A DNA stretch of 64,000 nucleotides from Myxococcota bacterium (GTDB taxonomy: Bacteria; Myxococcota; B64-G9), in the NCBI GenBank assembly GCA_022710975.1, contig JAKLGA010000005.1:62001-126000 (forward strand). Reading direction: 5' to 3'. The notes beneath the pieces are model-generated. The model worked only from the letters and a program-made list of their open reading frames with translations. It was not told the origin of the DNA and did no database searches. The stretch's first letter is position 1; every line of letters begins with the position of its first letter. Positions 16,948-25,198 of the stretch are shown one piece after another. The translations under genes and the position numbers were made by a program.

Positions 16948-19900
16948 TCAGGGCGCCACGAGCTGCAGCTCGAAGCCCTCCAGCCGCTGCCCCGCCGCCG
17001 CCTCGGCCTCCTCGAGCAGCGCCTCGGGCGCGACTTGCCCCCGCTCCTCCGGCACCGGGTAGAGCACCAGGCGATCGTGATCGCTGACCGCCAGGCGTCT
17101 CCCGTCCGGGCTGAAGGCCACCTTGGCCACGCTGGCCGAGGCGTGGATCTCGAGCACCGGCTGGCCGTCCGCCACCCGCCACAGCATGGCGCGGCCGTCG
17201 TCCGAGGCCGTGGCCAAGAGCCGCCCGTCGGGGGAGAACACCACGCGGTTGACCCACTGCCGGTGGCCGACCAGGCGCCGGAGCTCGCGGCGGCTGGCCA
17301 CGTCCCACAGGATGGCGGTGCCGTCCTTGCTCGAGGTGGCCAGCAGCGCGCCGTCCGGGGAGAAGGCCACCCCGCCCACCCAGTCGCTGTGCCCGGCGAG
17401 CTCGGCGACCTTCCGGCGCTCGGCCACCGACCACAGCCAGGCGCGGCTGTCGGCGCTGCCGCTGGCGAGGAGCCGGCCGTCAGGCGAGAAGGCCACCCCG
17501 TAGATCCAGTCCTGATGGCCCTCGAGCACCGCCACCGGCGCGCCGGAGGGCACGCTCCACAGGCGCAGCGTGCGATCCTTGCCCGCGGTGGCGAGGAGTT
17601 TCCCGTCGGGCGAGAAGGCCGCCTGGTAGATGGCGTCGGTGTGGCCCGAGAGCACCGCCAGCTCGCGCCCCGTGGGCGTGTCCCACAGGCGGGCCGTGCG
17701 GTCGAACCCGGCCGAGGCCAGCACCCGGCCGTCGGGCGACAGCTCCACGCTGTAGACGCCGTCGGTGTGGCCCGCGAGCGTCCGCACCAGCCGGCCCGAG
17801 GGCAGCTCCCACTCCCGCACGCGCTGGTCCCAGCAGCCGGTGTACGCCCGGCCGCCGTCGGCGCGGAAGGCGACGCCGTACACCCAGTCCGGGTGCGCCA
17901 GGCGGGTGAGCCCGTCGTCGGCCCGCAGGCGCCACAGGCGCACCGAGCGGTCGTAGCCGGCCGTGGCGAGCTGCAGGCCGTCCGGGGAGAAGGCCACGCT
18001 CGAGACCGCGTCCCGGCTGGCGTCCAGGCTGGCCAGCGGCGTGAGGCTGCGCGCGTCCCACAGCCGCGCGGTGCCGTCCATGCTGGCGGTGGCGAGCCGC
18101 AGGCCGTCGGCGCTCCAGGCGGCCTCGTAGACCGCGTCGCGGTGACCCTCGAGCGTGTCGAGGAAGGCCCCGTCCGCGGCGTCCCACAGGCGCACCGTCT
18201 TGTCGTAGGCCGCGGTGGCGACCCTCCGCCCGTCGGGGGCGTAGCTCACCCGCAGCACCGCGTCGGTGTGGCCGCGGAGCTCGACCCGCGTCTCGCCGTT
18301 GGCCGCGTCCAGCAGGTAGGCCAGCTTATCCCAGGAGCCGCTCAGCAGGCGGGTGCCGTCCGGGGAGAAGGCCAGCCCCCAGACCTGGTTCGCGTGCACT
18401 GCCCGCGCCCAGCGGAGCTCGCCCGAGGGCAGCTCCCACACCCGCACACCGCCGCCGCCCTCACCCACCGCCACGGCCCGGCCGTCCGGGGAGAAGGCCA
18501 GCGACATGAGCTCGCCCTCGCCCTGGAGGGTGAGCGCGGGTCCGGCCCGACCCGGCTCCCAGAGCTTGACGGTCTTGTCCCGGCTGGCGGTGGCGAGCAG
18601 CCGGCCGTCCGGGGAGAAGGCCAGCGCGTAGATGCGATCCGCGTGCGCCTTGAAGCGCGCGAGCTCGGCGCCGCTCGCGGGGTCGAGCAGGCGCACCTCG
18701 CCGGTGAAGTCGCCCGCGGCCAGGCGCCGCCCGTCGGGTGCGTAGGCGAGATCGGGCACGGCCTCGGCCAGGCGGACGCTGGCCTCGAGCCCGGCCACCA
18801 GGCGGTGGTCGGTCTGGTAGACGATCGAGCGGGCCTCCATGGCCAGGCGCTGGCTCCCCGGCACCCGGGCGGCGAAACCGGCGCTGCCGCTGGCGGGGTT
18901 GTCCCGCAGGGAGGCGGCGGCCAGGATGCGCGCCGCCAGGAACTTGCGCTCCTCGGTCAGGCGTCGGGCCTGCGCGGCGAAGGCCTGGGCCAGGTGGAAG
19001 TCGGCCAGCAGGCGCTGCTCGTGCTCGGCCAGGCGGGCGCGCGACTCATCCCGGTAGGCCAACCCGACCAGCACCAGGGACGCCAGGATGACCGCCAGCA
19101 CCGCGCCGGCGGCGGCCAGCAGCGCCCGGTTCTTGGCCGCGAAGCGCTTGAGCAGCTCCCAGGAGGAGTAGTCGTGCGCCCGCACCCGCCCGCCGGTCAT
19201 GTAGGCCTCGATCTCGCTGGCGACCTCGCGGGCGCTCTGGTAGCGGCCGGCCTTGTCCTTGCAAAGCGCCTTCTCGGCCACCGCGGCCAGCTCCGCCGGG
19301 GCCTCGGGGCAGAGCTCGCGCACCGGCCGCAGCGGCGCCGAGACCACCAGCTCGAGGGTCTGGCGCGGGCTCCGGCCGGCGAAGGGCTTCTGGCCCGTCA
19401 GGATGTGGTAGAGCATCACCCCCAGGGCCCACACGTCCGAGCGCTCGTCGATGGCCTCCACCTCGCCGGTGGCCTGCTCCGGGCTCATCGCCGCCGGGGT
19501 GCCCACGGCCAGGCCGTCCTGGGTGTCGCCGGTGTCCGCCAGGGCGCGCAGGTCCTCCACCTCCCGCACCAGCTCGCCGGCGCGCGGATCGGCGCGCCCG
19601 GCCACCCTGGCGATGCCCCAGTCGATCACCACGGTCTCGCCGAACTCCCCCAGCATCACGTTCTCGGGCTTCACGTCCCGGTGCACCACCCCGCGGGTGT
19701 GGGCGAAGGCCAGCGCGTTGCACACGTCCCAGAACGGGCCCAGCAGCCGCAGGCGCTCCTTGAGCCCGCGCGCCTCGTCCAGCCTGGCGGCCAGGGTGCG
19801 GCCGCGCACGAAGCGCATGGTGTAGTACAGCGTGCCGTCCGCGTGCCGCCCCAGCTCGTGGACCGGGATGATGTTGGGGTGCTCGAGCAGGCCGGTGACC

Positions 19901-20391
19901 CGCGCCTCGCGCAGGAAGCGCGTCACCCCCACGGCGGTGGCCGAGCTGCCCCCGGTGCCCCGGCGGGCTCCCTCCTGGCTGAGCTCCTTGACGGCCACCT
20001 CCCGGCCGATGCGCTCGTCGAGCGCGAGCAGCACCCGGCCCTGGCCGCCCCGGCCCTCCACCCGCACCGTCCGGTAGCGCGGCTCGCGATCCTGCGGGAT
20101 CAGCGCGCCGGTCTCGTCCGACACGGACGCGGGGCCGTCCGCGGGCGCGGCCACGGGCGCGGGCGCGCTCGGGTCGAGGGTGGTCGCCTCGCCCCGCAGC
20201 ACCTGCTGCACGCGGAACTCCAGCCGCTGGCGCTGGGCCGCCCCGAGCAGCCCCAGGCGTTCCAGCCGCTCGCCCAGGGGGGCCGCCTCCGGCTCGGCGC
20301 CGGCCACGGCCTCGAGGAGCTGCTGGCAGGACAGCAGGCCCTGCTCGAGCGCGAGCAGGGCCAGCAGGGTGTCGGCGGCGGCGGGAAGCAT
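16948..20391 (-). CDS. Membrane Ser/Thr protein kinase with 14 WD40 repeats
   Basis: Membrane protein of 1147 residues. The kinase domain (about 105-385) has the Gly loop GRGGQGRVLL, Lys in VAVKEL, HRDVKPENVML and a DWG variant (DWGIARV) in place of DFG. A hydrophobic segment near 425-450 (AVLAVILASLVLVGLAY) puts the C-terminal part in the periplasm. That part has 14 WD40 blades, counted from units like FSPDGRLLATASRDKTVKLW between about 555 and 1120, enough for two seven-bladed propellers. One base separates its ATG from the upstream stop, so it is coupled to the exported-protein gene. This architecture is known from Myxococcota and Planctomycetes. Ligand and target unknown. Confidence 0.92.
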   Translation of the reverse strand: MLPAAADTLLALLALEQGLLSCQQLLEAVAGAEPEAAPLGERLERLGLLGAAQRQRLEFRVQQVLRGEATTLDPSAPAPVAAPADGPASVSDETGALIPQDREPRYRTVRVEGRGGQGRVLLALDERIGREVAVKELSQEGARRGTGGSSATAVGVTRFLREARVTGLLEHPNIIPVHELGRHADGTLYYTMRFVRGRTLAARLDEARGLKERLRLLGPFWDVCNALAFAHTRGVVHRDVKPENVMLGEFGETVVIDWGIARVAGRADPRAGELVREVEDLRALADTGDTQDGLAVGTPAAMSPEQATGEVEAIDERSDVWALGVMLYHILTGQKPFAGRSPRQTLELVVSAPLRPVRELCPEAPAELAAVAEKALCKDKAGRYQSAREVASEIEAYMTGGRVRAHDYSSWELLKRFAAKNRALLAAAGAVLAVILASLVLVGLAYRDESRARLAEHEQRLLADFHLAQAFAAQARRLTEERKFLAARILAAASLRDNPASGSAGFAARVPGSQRLAMEARSIVYQTDHRLVAGLEASVRLAEAVPDLAYAPDGRRLAAGDFTGEVRLLDPASGAELARFKAHADRIYALAFSPDGRLLATASRDKTVKLWEPGRAGPALTLQGEGELMSLAFSPDGRAVAVGEGGGGVRVWELPSGELRWARAVHANQVWGLAFSPDGTRLLSGSWDKLAYLLDAANGETRVELRGHTDAVLRVSYAPDGRRVATAAYDKTVRLWDAADGAFLDTLEGHRDAVYEAAWSADGLRLATASMDGTARLWDARSLTPLASLDASRDAVSSVAFSPDGLQLATAGYDRSVRLWRLRADDGLTRLAHPDWVYGVAFRADGGRAYTGCWDQRVREWELPSGRLVRTLAGHTDGVYSVELSPDGRVLASAGFDRTARLWDTPTGRELAVLSGHTDAIYQAAFSPDGKLLATAGKDRTLRLWSVPSGAPVAVLEGHQDWIYGVAFSPDGRLLASGSADSRAWLWSVAERRKVAELAGHSDWVGGVAFSPDGALLATSSKDGTAILWDVASRRELRRLVGHRQWVNRVVFSPDGRLLATASDDGRAMLWRVADGQPVLEIHASASVAKVAFSPDGRRLAVSDHDRLVLYPVPEERGQVAPEALLEEAEAAAGQRLEGFELQLVAP

Positions 20392-20392
20392 G

Positions 20393-21187
20393 TCAGGGTC
20401 CGGGCGGGCTCAGCGGGCCGGGCGCCGGGGCGGCCGGCGGTCCAGCCGGACGGGCGGGATCCCCTGGTTCGAGCTCCGCCCAGCTCGGGGGCAGCAGCCA
20501 GTGGCGCGCGGGGCCGCGCCCGGTGCGCAGCTCGGCGTCCAGCACCCACGGGCCGGCGAGCGCCCGCACCAGCCCCTCGGGCGTGGGCGGCGGGCCTCCC
20601 GCGAGCTCCAGGGTGACGCCCAGCCGGTGCGGGTAGCGGCGGACGCTCACCACCTTCATCCCCTCGAGCGTCAGCGTCTCCGGCAGGGCCAGGTCGGCCT
20701 GCGCCGCGGGCCCGAGCGCCAGGGCGGCCTCGACCAGGCCGGCCGTCTCTCCGCGCAGCGCGAGCCAGGCGCGGTCGGTGACCGGCGCCTGGGCGGCCTT
20801 GAAGACCATGGCCTCCGCCGTCACCCCCAGCAGCTCCGCCGGCTCGGCGGGTGGCGGCGCCCCGGGCTCGGGCGGCTCGGCCTCCTCGGCCGGCCGGGCG
20901 AACAGCGGCTGCCAGGGCGCCAGGGCGTACACCGCGAACGGCTCCGCCTCCCCGCGCCGGTGGAAGCGCAGGTGGAGCGCGCCGGCGTCCGCGGAGGTGA
21001 GCCAGCCGAGCGCGTCCAGGTAGTCCCAGGCGGCCCGCAGCTCCACCCGCTCGCCCAGCCGCGCGCGCGCGGCCTGGGCCACGCGCGCGGCCAGCTCCTC
21101 CACCCGCTCCCGCGGGGTCACGGACCCGGCCAGGGCCGGACCCGCGAGGCAGCCCAGCAGGACCAGGATCCCCGCGAGGTTCTTCAC
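20393..21187 (-). CDS. Small exported protein of unknown function
   Basis: Exported protein of 264 residues starting at GTG. The leader MKNLAGILVLLGCLAGPALAGS could be cut by signal peptidase I after ALA or lipidated at the Cys of LLGC. The mature part is alpha/beta in character with a Pro/Glu-rich segment (EPPEPGAPPPAEPAE) around 145-160 of the translation and no recognised domain. It lies between an outer-membrane-like barrel (nine bases upstream) and the WD40 kinase (one base downstream), so it may link the two, which is inference. Confidence 0.65.
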   Translation of the reverse strand: MKNLAGILVLLGCLAGPALAGSVTPRERVEELAARVAQAARARLGERVELRAAWDYLDALGWLTSADAGALHLRFHRRGEAEPFAVYALAPWQPLFARPAEEAEPPEPGAPPPAEPAELLGVTAEAMVFKAAQAPVTDRAWLALRGETAGLVEAALALGPAAQADLALPETLTLEGMKVVSVRRYPHRLGVTLELAGGPPPTPEGLVRALAGPWVLDAELRTGRGPARHWLLPPSWAELEPGDPARPAGPPAAPAPGPLSPPGP

Positions 21188-21196
21188 GGCCTCAGC

Positions 21197-22156
21197 TCAG
21201 AACCCGAAGCGGTAGGCCACTCCGCCCATGATCTGCATCCAGAAGCCCTGGTAGTGACCGTCCTTGTCGTAGTTGAGGTCGGGGAAGCCCAACTCGACGA
21301 AGATGTCGAGCTCTGGGATGGGAGTAAATGCCGAGCGCAGGGTGAGCGGAAGGTAGAGAGCGCTGTGATCTCCGATCCAGCCGTCCAGCCCGAACAGCAG
21401 CTCGATCACCACCCAGTCGATGGGCTGGATCATGCCGCCCACCTCGAGCCCGAGCAGGAAGAAGCTGGGATCATTCACCGCAAAACCGAGGTTCAGCTTG
21501 GCGGTCATGCCCACCATCTCGTGGAACTTGTACTTGAAGGGGGTGCCGATGTTCATCCCGAACTTGCGGCCCCAGAGGTAGTTGTAGGACTTCGAGGTGC
21601 GGATGTTCATGTCCAGATCCACGCCCAGGCGCATGCCGTCCACGCCCAGGAGATCGGACAGTTCGTAGATGCCGTAGATCTGGAAGTCACCGCCACGCAC
21701 GCTGGGCGAGAGCCCCAGCGGGAAGGAGATGCCGGCTTCGAGGTTGTCGATGATGCCGAAGCCCGCGCCGAGCTTGAGCGCCACCCAGTTGTCCTCGTTG
21801 CCCCCATCCGGTTCGCCGAGGTGGCCGTCGAAGATGAACCAGAAGCGCGGCTCGAGCACCAGGGGTAGGAGCGCGAGCGGGCGATCGATCTCCGCCTTGG
21901 GGTAGGCGTCCGGGGGCACCACGATGGAGTTGTCGGCCGGCGCGTCGGCCGGCTTGTCGGCCGGCTTGTCCTCGGCGGCCTTGGGGGCCTTCCACGGATC
22001 GGCCGCGGCGCCGCTGTCGGTCCCGCCGCTCCCTTCCCCGGAGCCCTCGCCGCCACCCTCCCCGCCCTTGTCGTCCCCGCCCTCTTGCGCCAGGGCGCCC
22101 TGGAGCGGAACGAACACCAGGCCCAACGTCAGCACGAGCGCTGCGAGCGTCTTCAT
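21197..22156 (-). CDS. Outer-membrane beta-barrel-like protein with acidic linker
   Basis: Exported protein of 319 residues: signal peptide MKTLAALVLTLGLVFV...ALAQ, then a Gly/Asp/Glu-rich linker with DKPADKPADAPAD repeats, then about 210 residues of alternating strands ending in a C-terminal Phe (AYRFGF), the usual outer-membrane barrel signature. GGAGG lies six bases before the ATG. It begins 29 bases after tRNA-Gln on the same strand and heads the barrel, exported-protein, WD40-kinase set. Function unknown. Confidence 0.75.
   Translation of the reverse strand: MKTLAALVLTLGLVFVPLQGALAQEGGDDKGGEGGGEGSGEGSGGTDSGAAADPWKAPKAAEDKPADKPADAPADNSIVVPPDAYPKAEIDRPLALLPLVLEPRFWFIFDGHLGEPDGGNEDNWVALKLGAGFGIIDNLEAGISFPLGLSPSVRGGDFQIYGIYELSDLLGVDGMRLGVDLDMNIRTSKSYNYLWGRKFGMNIGTPFKYKFHEMVGMTAKLNLGFAVNDPSFFLLGLEVGGMIQPIDWVVIELLFGLDGWIGDHSALYLPLTLRSAFTPIPELDIFVELGFPDLNYDKDGHYQGFWMQIMGGVAYRFGF
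21932..21970 (-). repeat. 12-base tandem repeat coding DKPADKPADAPAD
   Basis: Three 12-base units beginning GTCGGCCGGC encode the acidic Pro/Ala linker after the signal peptide of the outer-membrane-like protein. Confidence 0.8.
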
Positions 22157-22185
22157 ATCTTGCCTCCACGCCTTGAGGAACTGCA

Positions 22186-22256
22186 CTGAGGCGCTAGGAT
22201 TCGAACCTAGATAATCAGCTCCAAAGGCTGACGTCCTACCCTTAGACGACGCCTCA
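22186..22256 (-). tRNA. tRNA-Gln(TTG)
   Basis: 71 bases on the minus strand fold as a tRNA: acceptor arms TGAGGCG and CGCCTCA, anticodon stem TCAGC/GCTGA around loop CTTTGGA with anticodon TTG (reads CAA), and a T arm CTAGG/TTCGAAT/CCTAG. U1-A72 and discriminator G73 are typical of bacterial tRNA-Gln. CCA is not encoded. It is 29 bases upstream of a protein gene on the same strand with no visible terminator, so the two may share a transcript. Confidence 0.95.
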
Positions 22257-22330
22257 CCAACCCGCCCCGGAGGTACCCGGGGACGGCCCATGGTTAACCA
22301 CCCCCCGCGCGGGAGTCAAGCGGCCCAGGC

Positions 22331-24529
22331 TCAGTAGGCGCCCTCGAGGTAGACCGACAGCACCCGCCCGAGCGGCTCGCCGCCGTAGCCCCGGCCCTCG
22401 GGGGTCACCCCGCCGGCCCGCTCGTACACCACCCAGTACGGCGCCTCGAAGGAGATGGGCAGGAAAATCCGCAGGCCGGTCTCCAGGTCCACGGCGTCCC
22501 AGGCTCGCAGCCTGTAGCCCAGCCGGCCGAGCAGCATGACCGAGCTGGGGTTCTGCCGCACCAGGTAGGGCGCCAGCAGCCCGGCCGGGTTGTCCACGGC
22601 CTCGTCCCTGAACTCCGAGCGGAAGAAGGCGTACAGGCTGCCCAGCAGCCCGTAGGTCGTGTGGAAGCGCCCGCCCAGGGTGAACAGGTTGCGCGGGCTC
22701 TTGCCCTGGGACTGGCCGGCCTCGAAGCGCTCGCCATGGGACAGGCCGGCCTCGCGGTACCAGATCTCCCGGTAGCACCAGCCCGCGAGCAGGGACACGC
22801 CCTCCACGGGCAGGTAGCGCAGCGAAAGCTCCGAGCCGAAGATGTCGAGGTCGGCCCCGATGTTCTCGAAGCGGAAGGAGGAGTGCTCCAGGTCCCCGAA
22901 GTCCACCCGGGAGGACAGCTCGCTCATGTCCTCGTAGAAGCCGTAGTACAGATCGACGGTCAGGCGCAGCTTGCCGTCCAGCAACACCGCCAGGTAGCCG
23001 AGCTCGGCCGTGGTCAGCTTCTCGTACCCCAGGTCCTCGTTGCCCAGCACCCGCGTCATCAGCTCGCGCATCGCCTGCCGCTCCGGCTCGGCCAGCGGGC
23101 TGTCCTCGGGGAAGGTCAGGTCGAGGTGCAGCCGGGTCTCCAGGAACGCGGGCTTGCGGTGGCTGCGGCCCGCGCCCAGGCGCAGGAAGTGGCCGTCCGC
23201 GGGCTCGAACACCGCGGCCAGCCGCGGGCTCAGCGCGCCGCCCACCACCGAGTTGTAGTCGTACCGCGCACCGGCGGTGAGCGTGACCCACTCCGCCGGG
23301 GCGTACTCCGCCTGCAAGAAGCCGCCCGCCCGCCAGTCCCAGAACTCGCCCCCGGCCTGGTGGTAGCGGTCGCTGGTCGGATCGAGGAATGTGTCCGGGA
23401 CCAGGAACTGGTCCGAGGAGGCCTGGTTCACCCGCGCGGCCGCGCCCAGGATGAGCGACAGCGGCTCGTAGAAGCTGGGCAGGGTCCACTGCACCTGGGC
23501 GTCGACCGCGTTCATCTCCGAGGCCACCGGGGCGAATTCCGCCAACGTCACGCCGAGCAGCGAGAGCGGCTGGTCCAGCTCGCCGGAGGTGGGGGTGTGG
23601 GCGTAGTAGAGGTGCGCGCGCACGTCCGGGGACTGGAACACCAGGCGGAGGAACTGCGCCTTGTAGTTGCCCAGGATGTTACCGGCGCCGGTGGAGAACT
23701 TGCCCTGGGCCCCGTCGGCCGACACGTCGAGCTGCAGCCGGGTGTCCTCGCTGAAGCGGTACTCGCCGAGCGCGCGCACCTTCCAGGAGCGGAAGGCCTC
23801 CAGGTCCCGGTCGGCGAACGAGCGGGCGAACTCGCCGCCCGCGCTGACGAGCAGGCCGAAGTCGCCGATGCGGCCCGAGCCGAGGGCGGACGCGCCCATG
23901 GTGCCGAACTCACCCGCCCGGATACGGGCCTCGACCCGGGGCTTCGCCCCGATCCCCCGGGTGGTGATGCTGACCACACCGGCGAAGGCGTTGGCGCCGT
24001 ACAGCGCGCCCAGCGCCCCGCGGATGACCTCGATGCGCTCGATGTCCTCCACGCTCACCGGCTGGGCCTGGTAGGCGGTCTGCCCCAGCAGCTCGTCGTT
24101 GATCTCCCGCCCGTCGATCAGCACCAGGTAGACGTTGTTCTCGTAGGTCCAGGCCGAGCGCGAGGTCACCCCGAGGTTGAACGGGGTGACCACCACCACG
24201 TCCATGCCCGGCACCAGGCGCATGAGATCGGGGATGGTGGTGGCGCCGGAGGTGGCGATGTCCTCCCGGGTGATGACGGTGATCGAGGACGGGCTCTGGC
24301 CCAGCTCCTGGCGGTGGCGGGCCGCGCCCTCCACCACCAGCTCGTCCGCCAGCAGCGCGAACTCGTCGTCCAGGCTGAGGCCGTCGTCCTCCCCGCCCTC
24401 CAGCTCCTCGTCGGCCTCGCCGCCGTCACCCGCCCGCGCGGCCTGCGGGCCGGTCAGCAGGAGCAGGGCGGCCAGGACGGCGGACCAGCCGACCGGGGCG
24501 CGCCTCCGGATCTGGGTGCGCGGGGTCAT
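22331..24529 (-). CDS. TonB-dependent outer-membrane receptor
   Basis: Outer-membrane receptor of 732 residues. A signal peptide (RRRAPVGWSAVLAALLLLTG...ARAG) is followed by an acidic segment and a plug domain with ITVITREDIATSGA, YLVLIDGREIND and IERIEVIRGALGALYGANAFAGVV, then a 22-strand-type barrel ending in an aromatic residue. These receptors import iron chelates, cobalamin or other large ligands using TonB/ExbBD energy; the ligand here is not evident and no TonB genes are adjacent. ATG 24529 is chosen for the signal peptide; its ribosome-binding site is weak. Confidence 0.93.
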   Translation of the reverse strand: MTPRTQIRRRAPVGWSAVLAALLLLTGPQAARAGDGGEADEELEGGEDDGLSLDDEFALLADELVVEGAARHRQELGQSPSSITVITREDIATSGATTIPDLMRLVPGMDVVVVTPFNLGVTSRSAWTYENNVYLVLIDGREINDELLGQTAYQAQPVSVEDIERIEVIRGALGALYGANAFAGVVSITTRGIGAKPRVEARIRAGEFGTMGASALGSGRIGDFGLLVSAGGEFARSFADRDLEAFRSWKVRALGEYRFSEDTRLQLDVSADGAQGKFSTGAGNILGNYKAQFLRLVFQSPDVRAHLYYAHTPTSGELDQPLSLLGVTLAEFAPVASEMNAVDAQVQWTLPSFYEPLSLILGAAARVNQASSDQFLVPDTFLDPTSDRYHQAGGEFWDWRAGGFLQAEYAPAEWVTLTAGARYDYNSVVGGALSPRLAAVFEPADGHFLRLGAGRSHRKPAFLETRLHLDLTFPEDSPLAEPERQAMRELMTRVLGNEDLGYEKLTTAELGYLAVLLDGKLRLTVDLYYGFYEDMSELSSRVDFGDLEHSSFRFENIGADLDIFGSELSLRYLPVEGVSLLAGWCYREIWYREAGLSHGERFEAGQSQGKSPRNLFTLGGRFHTTYGLLGSLYAFFRSEFRDEAVDNPAGLLAPYLVRQNPSSVMLLGRLGYRLRAWDAVDLETGLRIFLPISFEAPYWVVYERAGGVTPEGRGYGGEPLGRVLSVYLEGAY

Positions 24530-24593
24530 GATCGCGACCGAGTGTACCAGCCCGGGCGCGGGGGGTGCAAACAACAGTCCGGCGGCGGGGGGC

Positions 24594-25004
24594 TCAGGCC
24601 TGCGCGGCCTGGTCCGCGGCGGCCCGGGCCGCCTGCTTCTCGGCGCGCTTCGCCTCCTTGGCGCGCTTCTTGTCCCACTTCTTGAGGTAGCCCTCCAGCA
24701 TCCTGGCGTAGCCCACCTTGGGGCGGGCGCCGACCGCCACGTCCACCACCTCGTTCCCGTCGAACAGCGCCACCGTGGGGATGCTCTTGATGCCCAGCAT
24801 CATGGCCACCTGCTGGCTCTCCTGGGTGTTCAGCTTGACCAGCTTGACCCGGCCCTCGTACTCCTGGGCGAGCTCCTCGAGCAGCGGGCCCACCATCTTG
24901 CACGGCCCGCACCAGGGCGCCCAGAAGTCCACCAGCACCGGGATGGGGGACTCGATCACCTCGTGGTCGAAGCTCTTGTCGTTCACCTGGACGATGGCGG
25001 CCAT
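24594..25004 (-). CDS. trxA: Thioredoxin with charged C-terminal tail
   Basis: Cytosolic disulfide reductase of 136 residues. The active site WCGPC has Cys32 and Cys35, the cis-Pro is in SIPTV, and the fold runs to about residue 108. A Lys/Arg/Ala-rich tail of about 25 residues (KKWDKKRAKEAKRAEKQAA) extends it beyond the usual 105-110. AGGAGG lies seven bases before the ATG. The tail could bind a partner or nucleic acid; that is inference. Confidence 0.95.
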   Translation of the reverse strand: MAAIVQVNDKSFDHEVIESPIPVLVDFWAPWCGPCKMVGPLLEELAQEYEGRVKLVKLNTQESQQVAMMLGIKSIPTVALFDGNEVVDVAVGARPKVGYARMLEGYLKKWDKKRAKEAKRAEKQAARAAADQAAQA

Positions 25005-25077
25005 GCTCGTTCCTCCTGGCGAGTGCGTTTCAGGTCACGCAGCCAGGACAGAGCACACGGAGTGCCAGGGCCCCGCC

Positions 25078-25120
25078 AAATAAATAACTGATTGTTCAAT
25101 AATGACTATCTTAATTCCTG
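25078..25120 (-). promoter_or_regulatory. AT-rich island upstream of thioredoxin
   Basis: The most AT-rich short stretch noticed in the window (for example AAATAAATAACTG and TCAATAATGACTATCTTAATT), 75-115 bases upstream of the thioredoxin start. It is a candidate promoter or regulator-binding region. No -35/-10 pair with good spacing was found. Confidence 0.35.
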
Positions 25121-25198
25121 GGAGCAGTCACGACGGGGCTCGAACGCCATGCAACGTGACGATACGCAACACTTCAGAGCGAATGCAACACGAATGCA

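Noticed and set aside
17035-20616. Long plus-strand frame opposite the WD40 kinase
   Set aside because: It mirrors the repeat structure of the kinase on the other strand and has no signal peptide, domain or ribosome-binding site.
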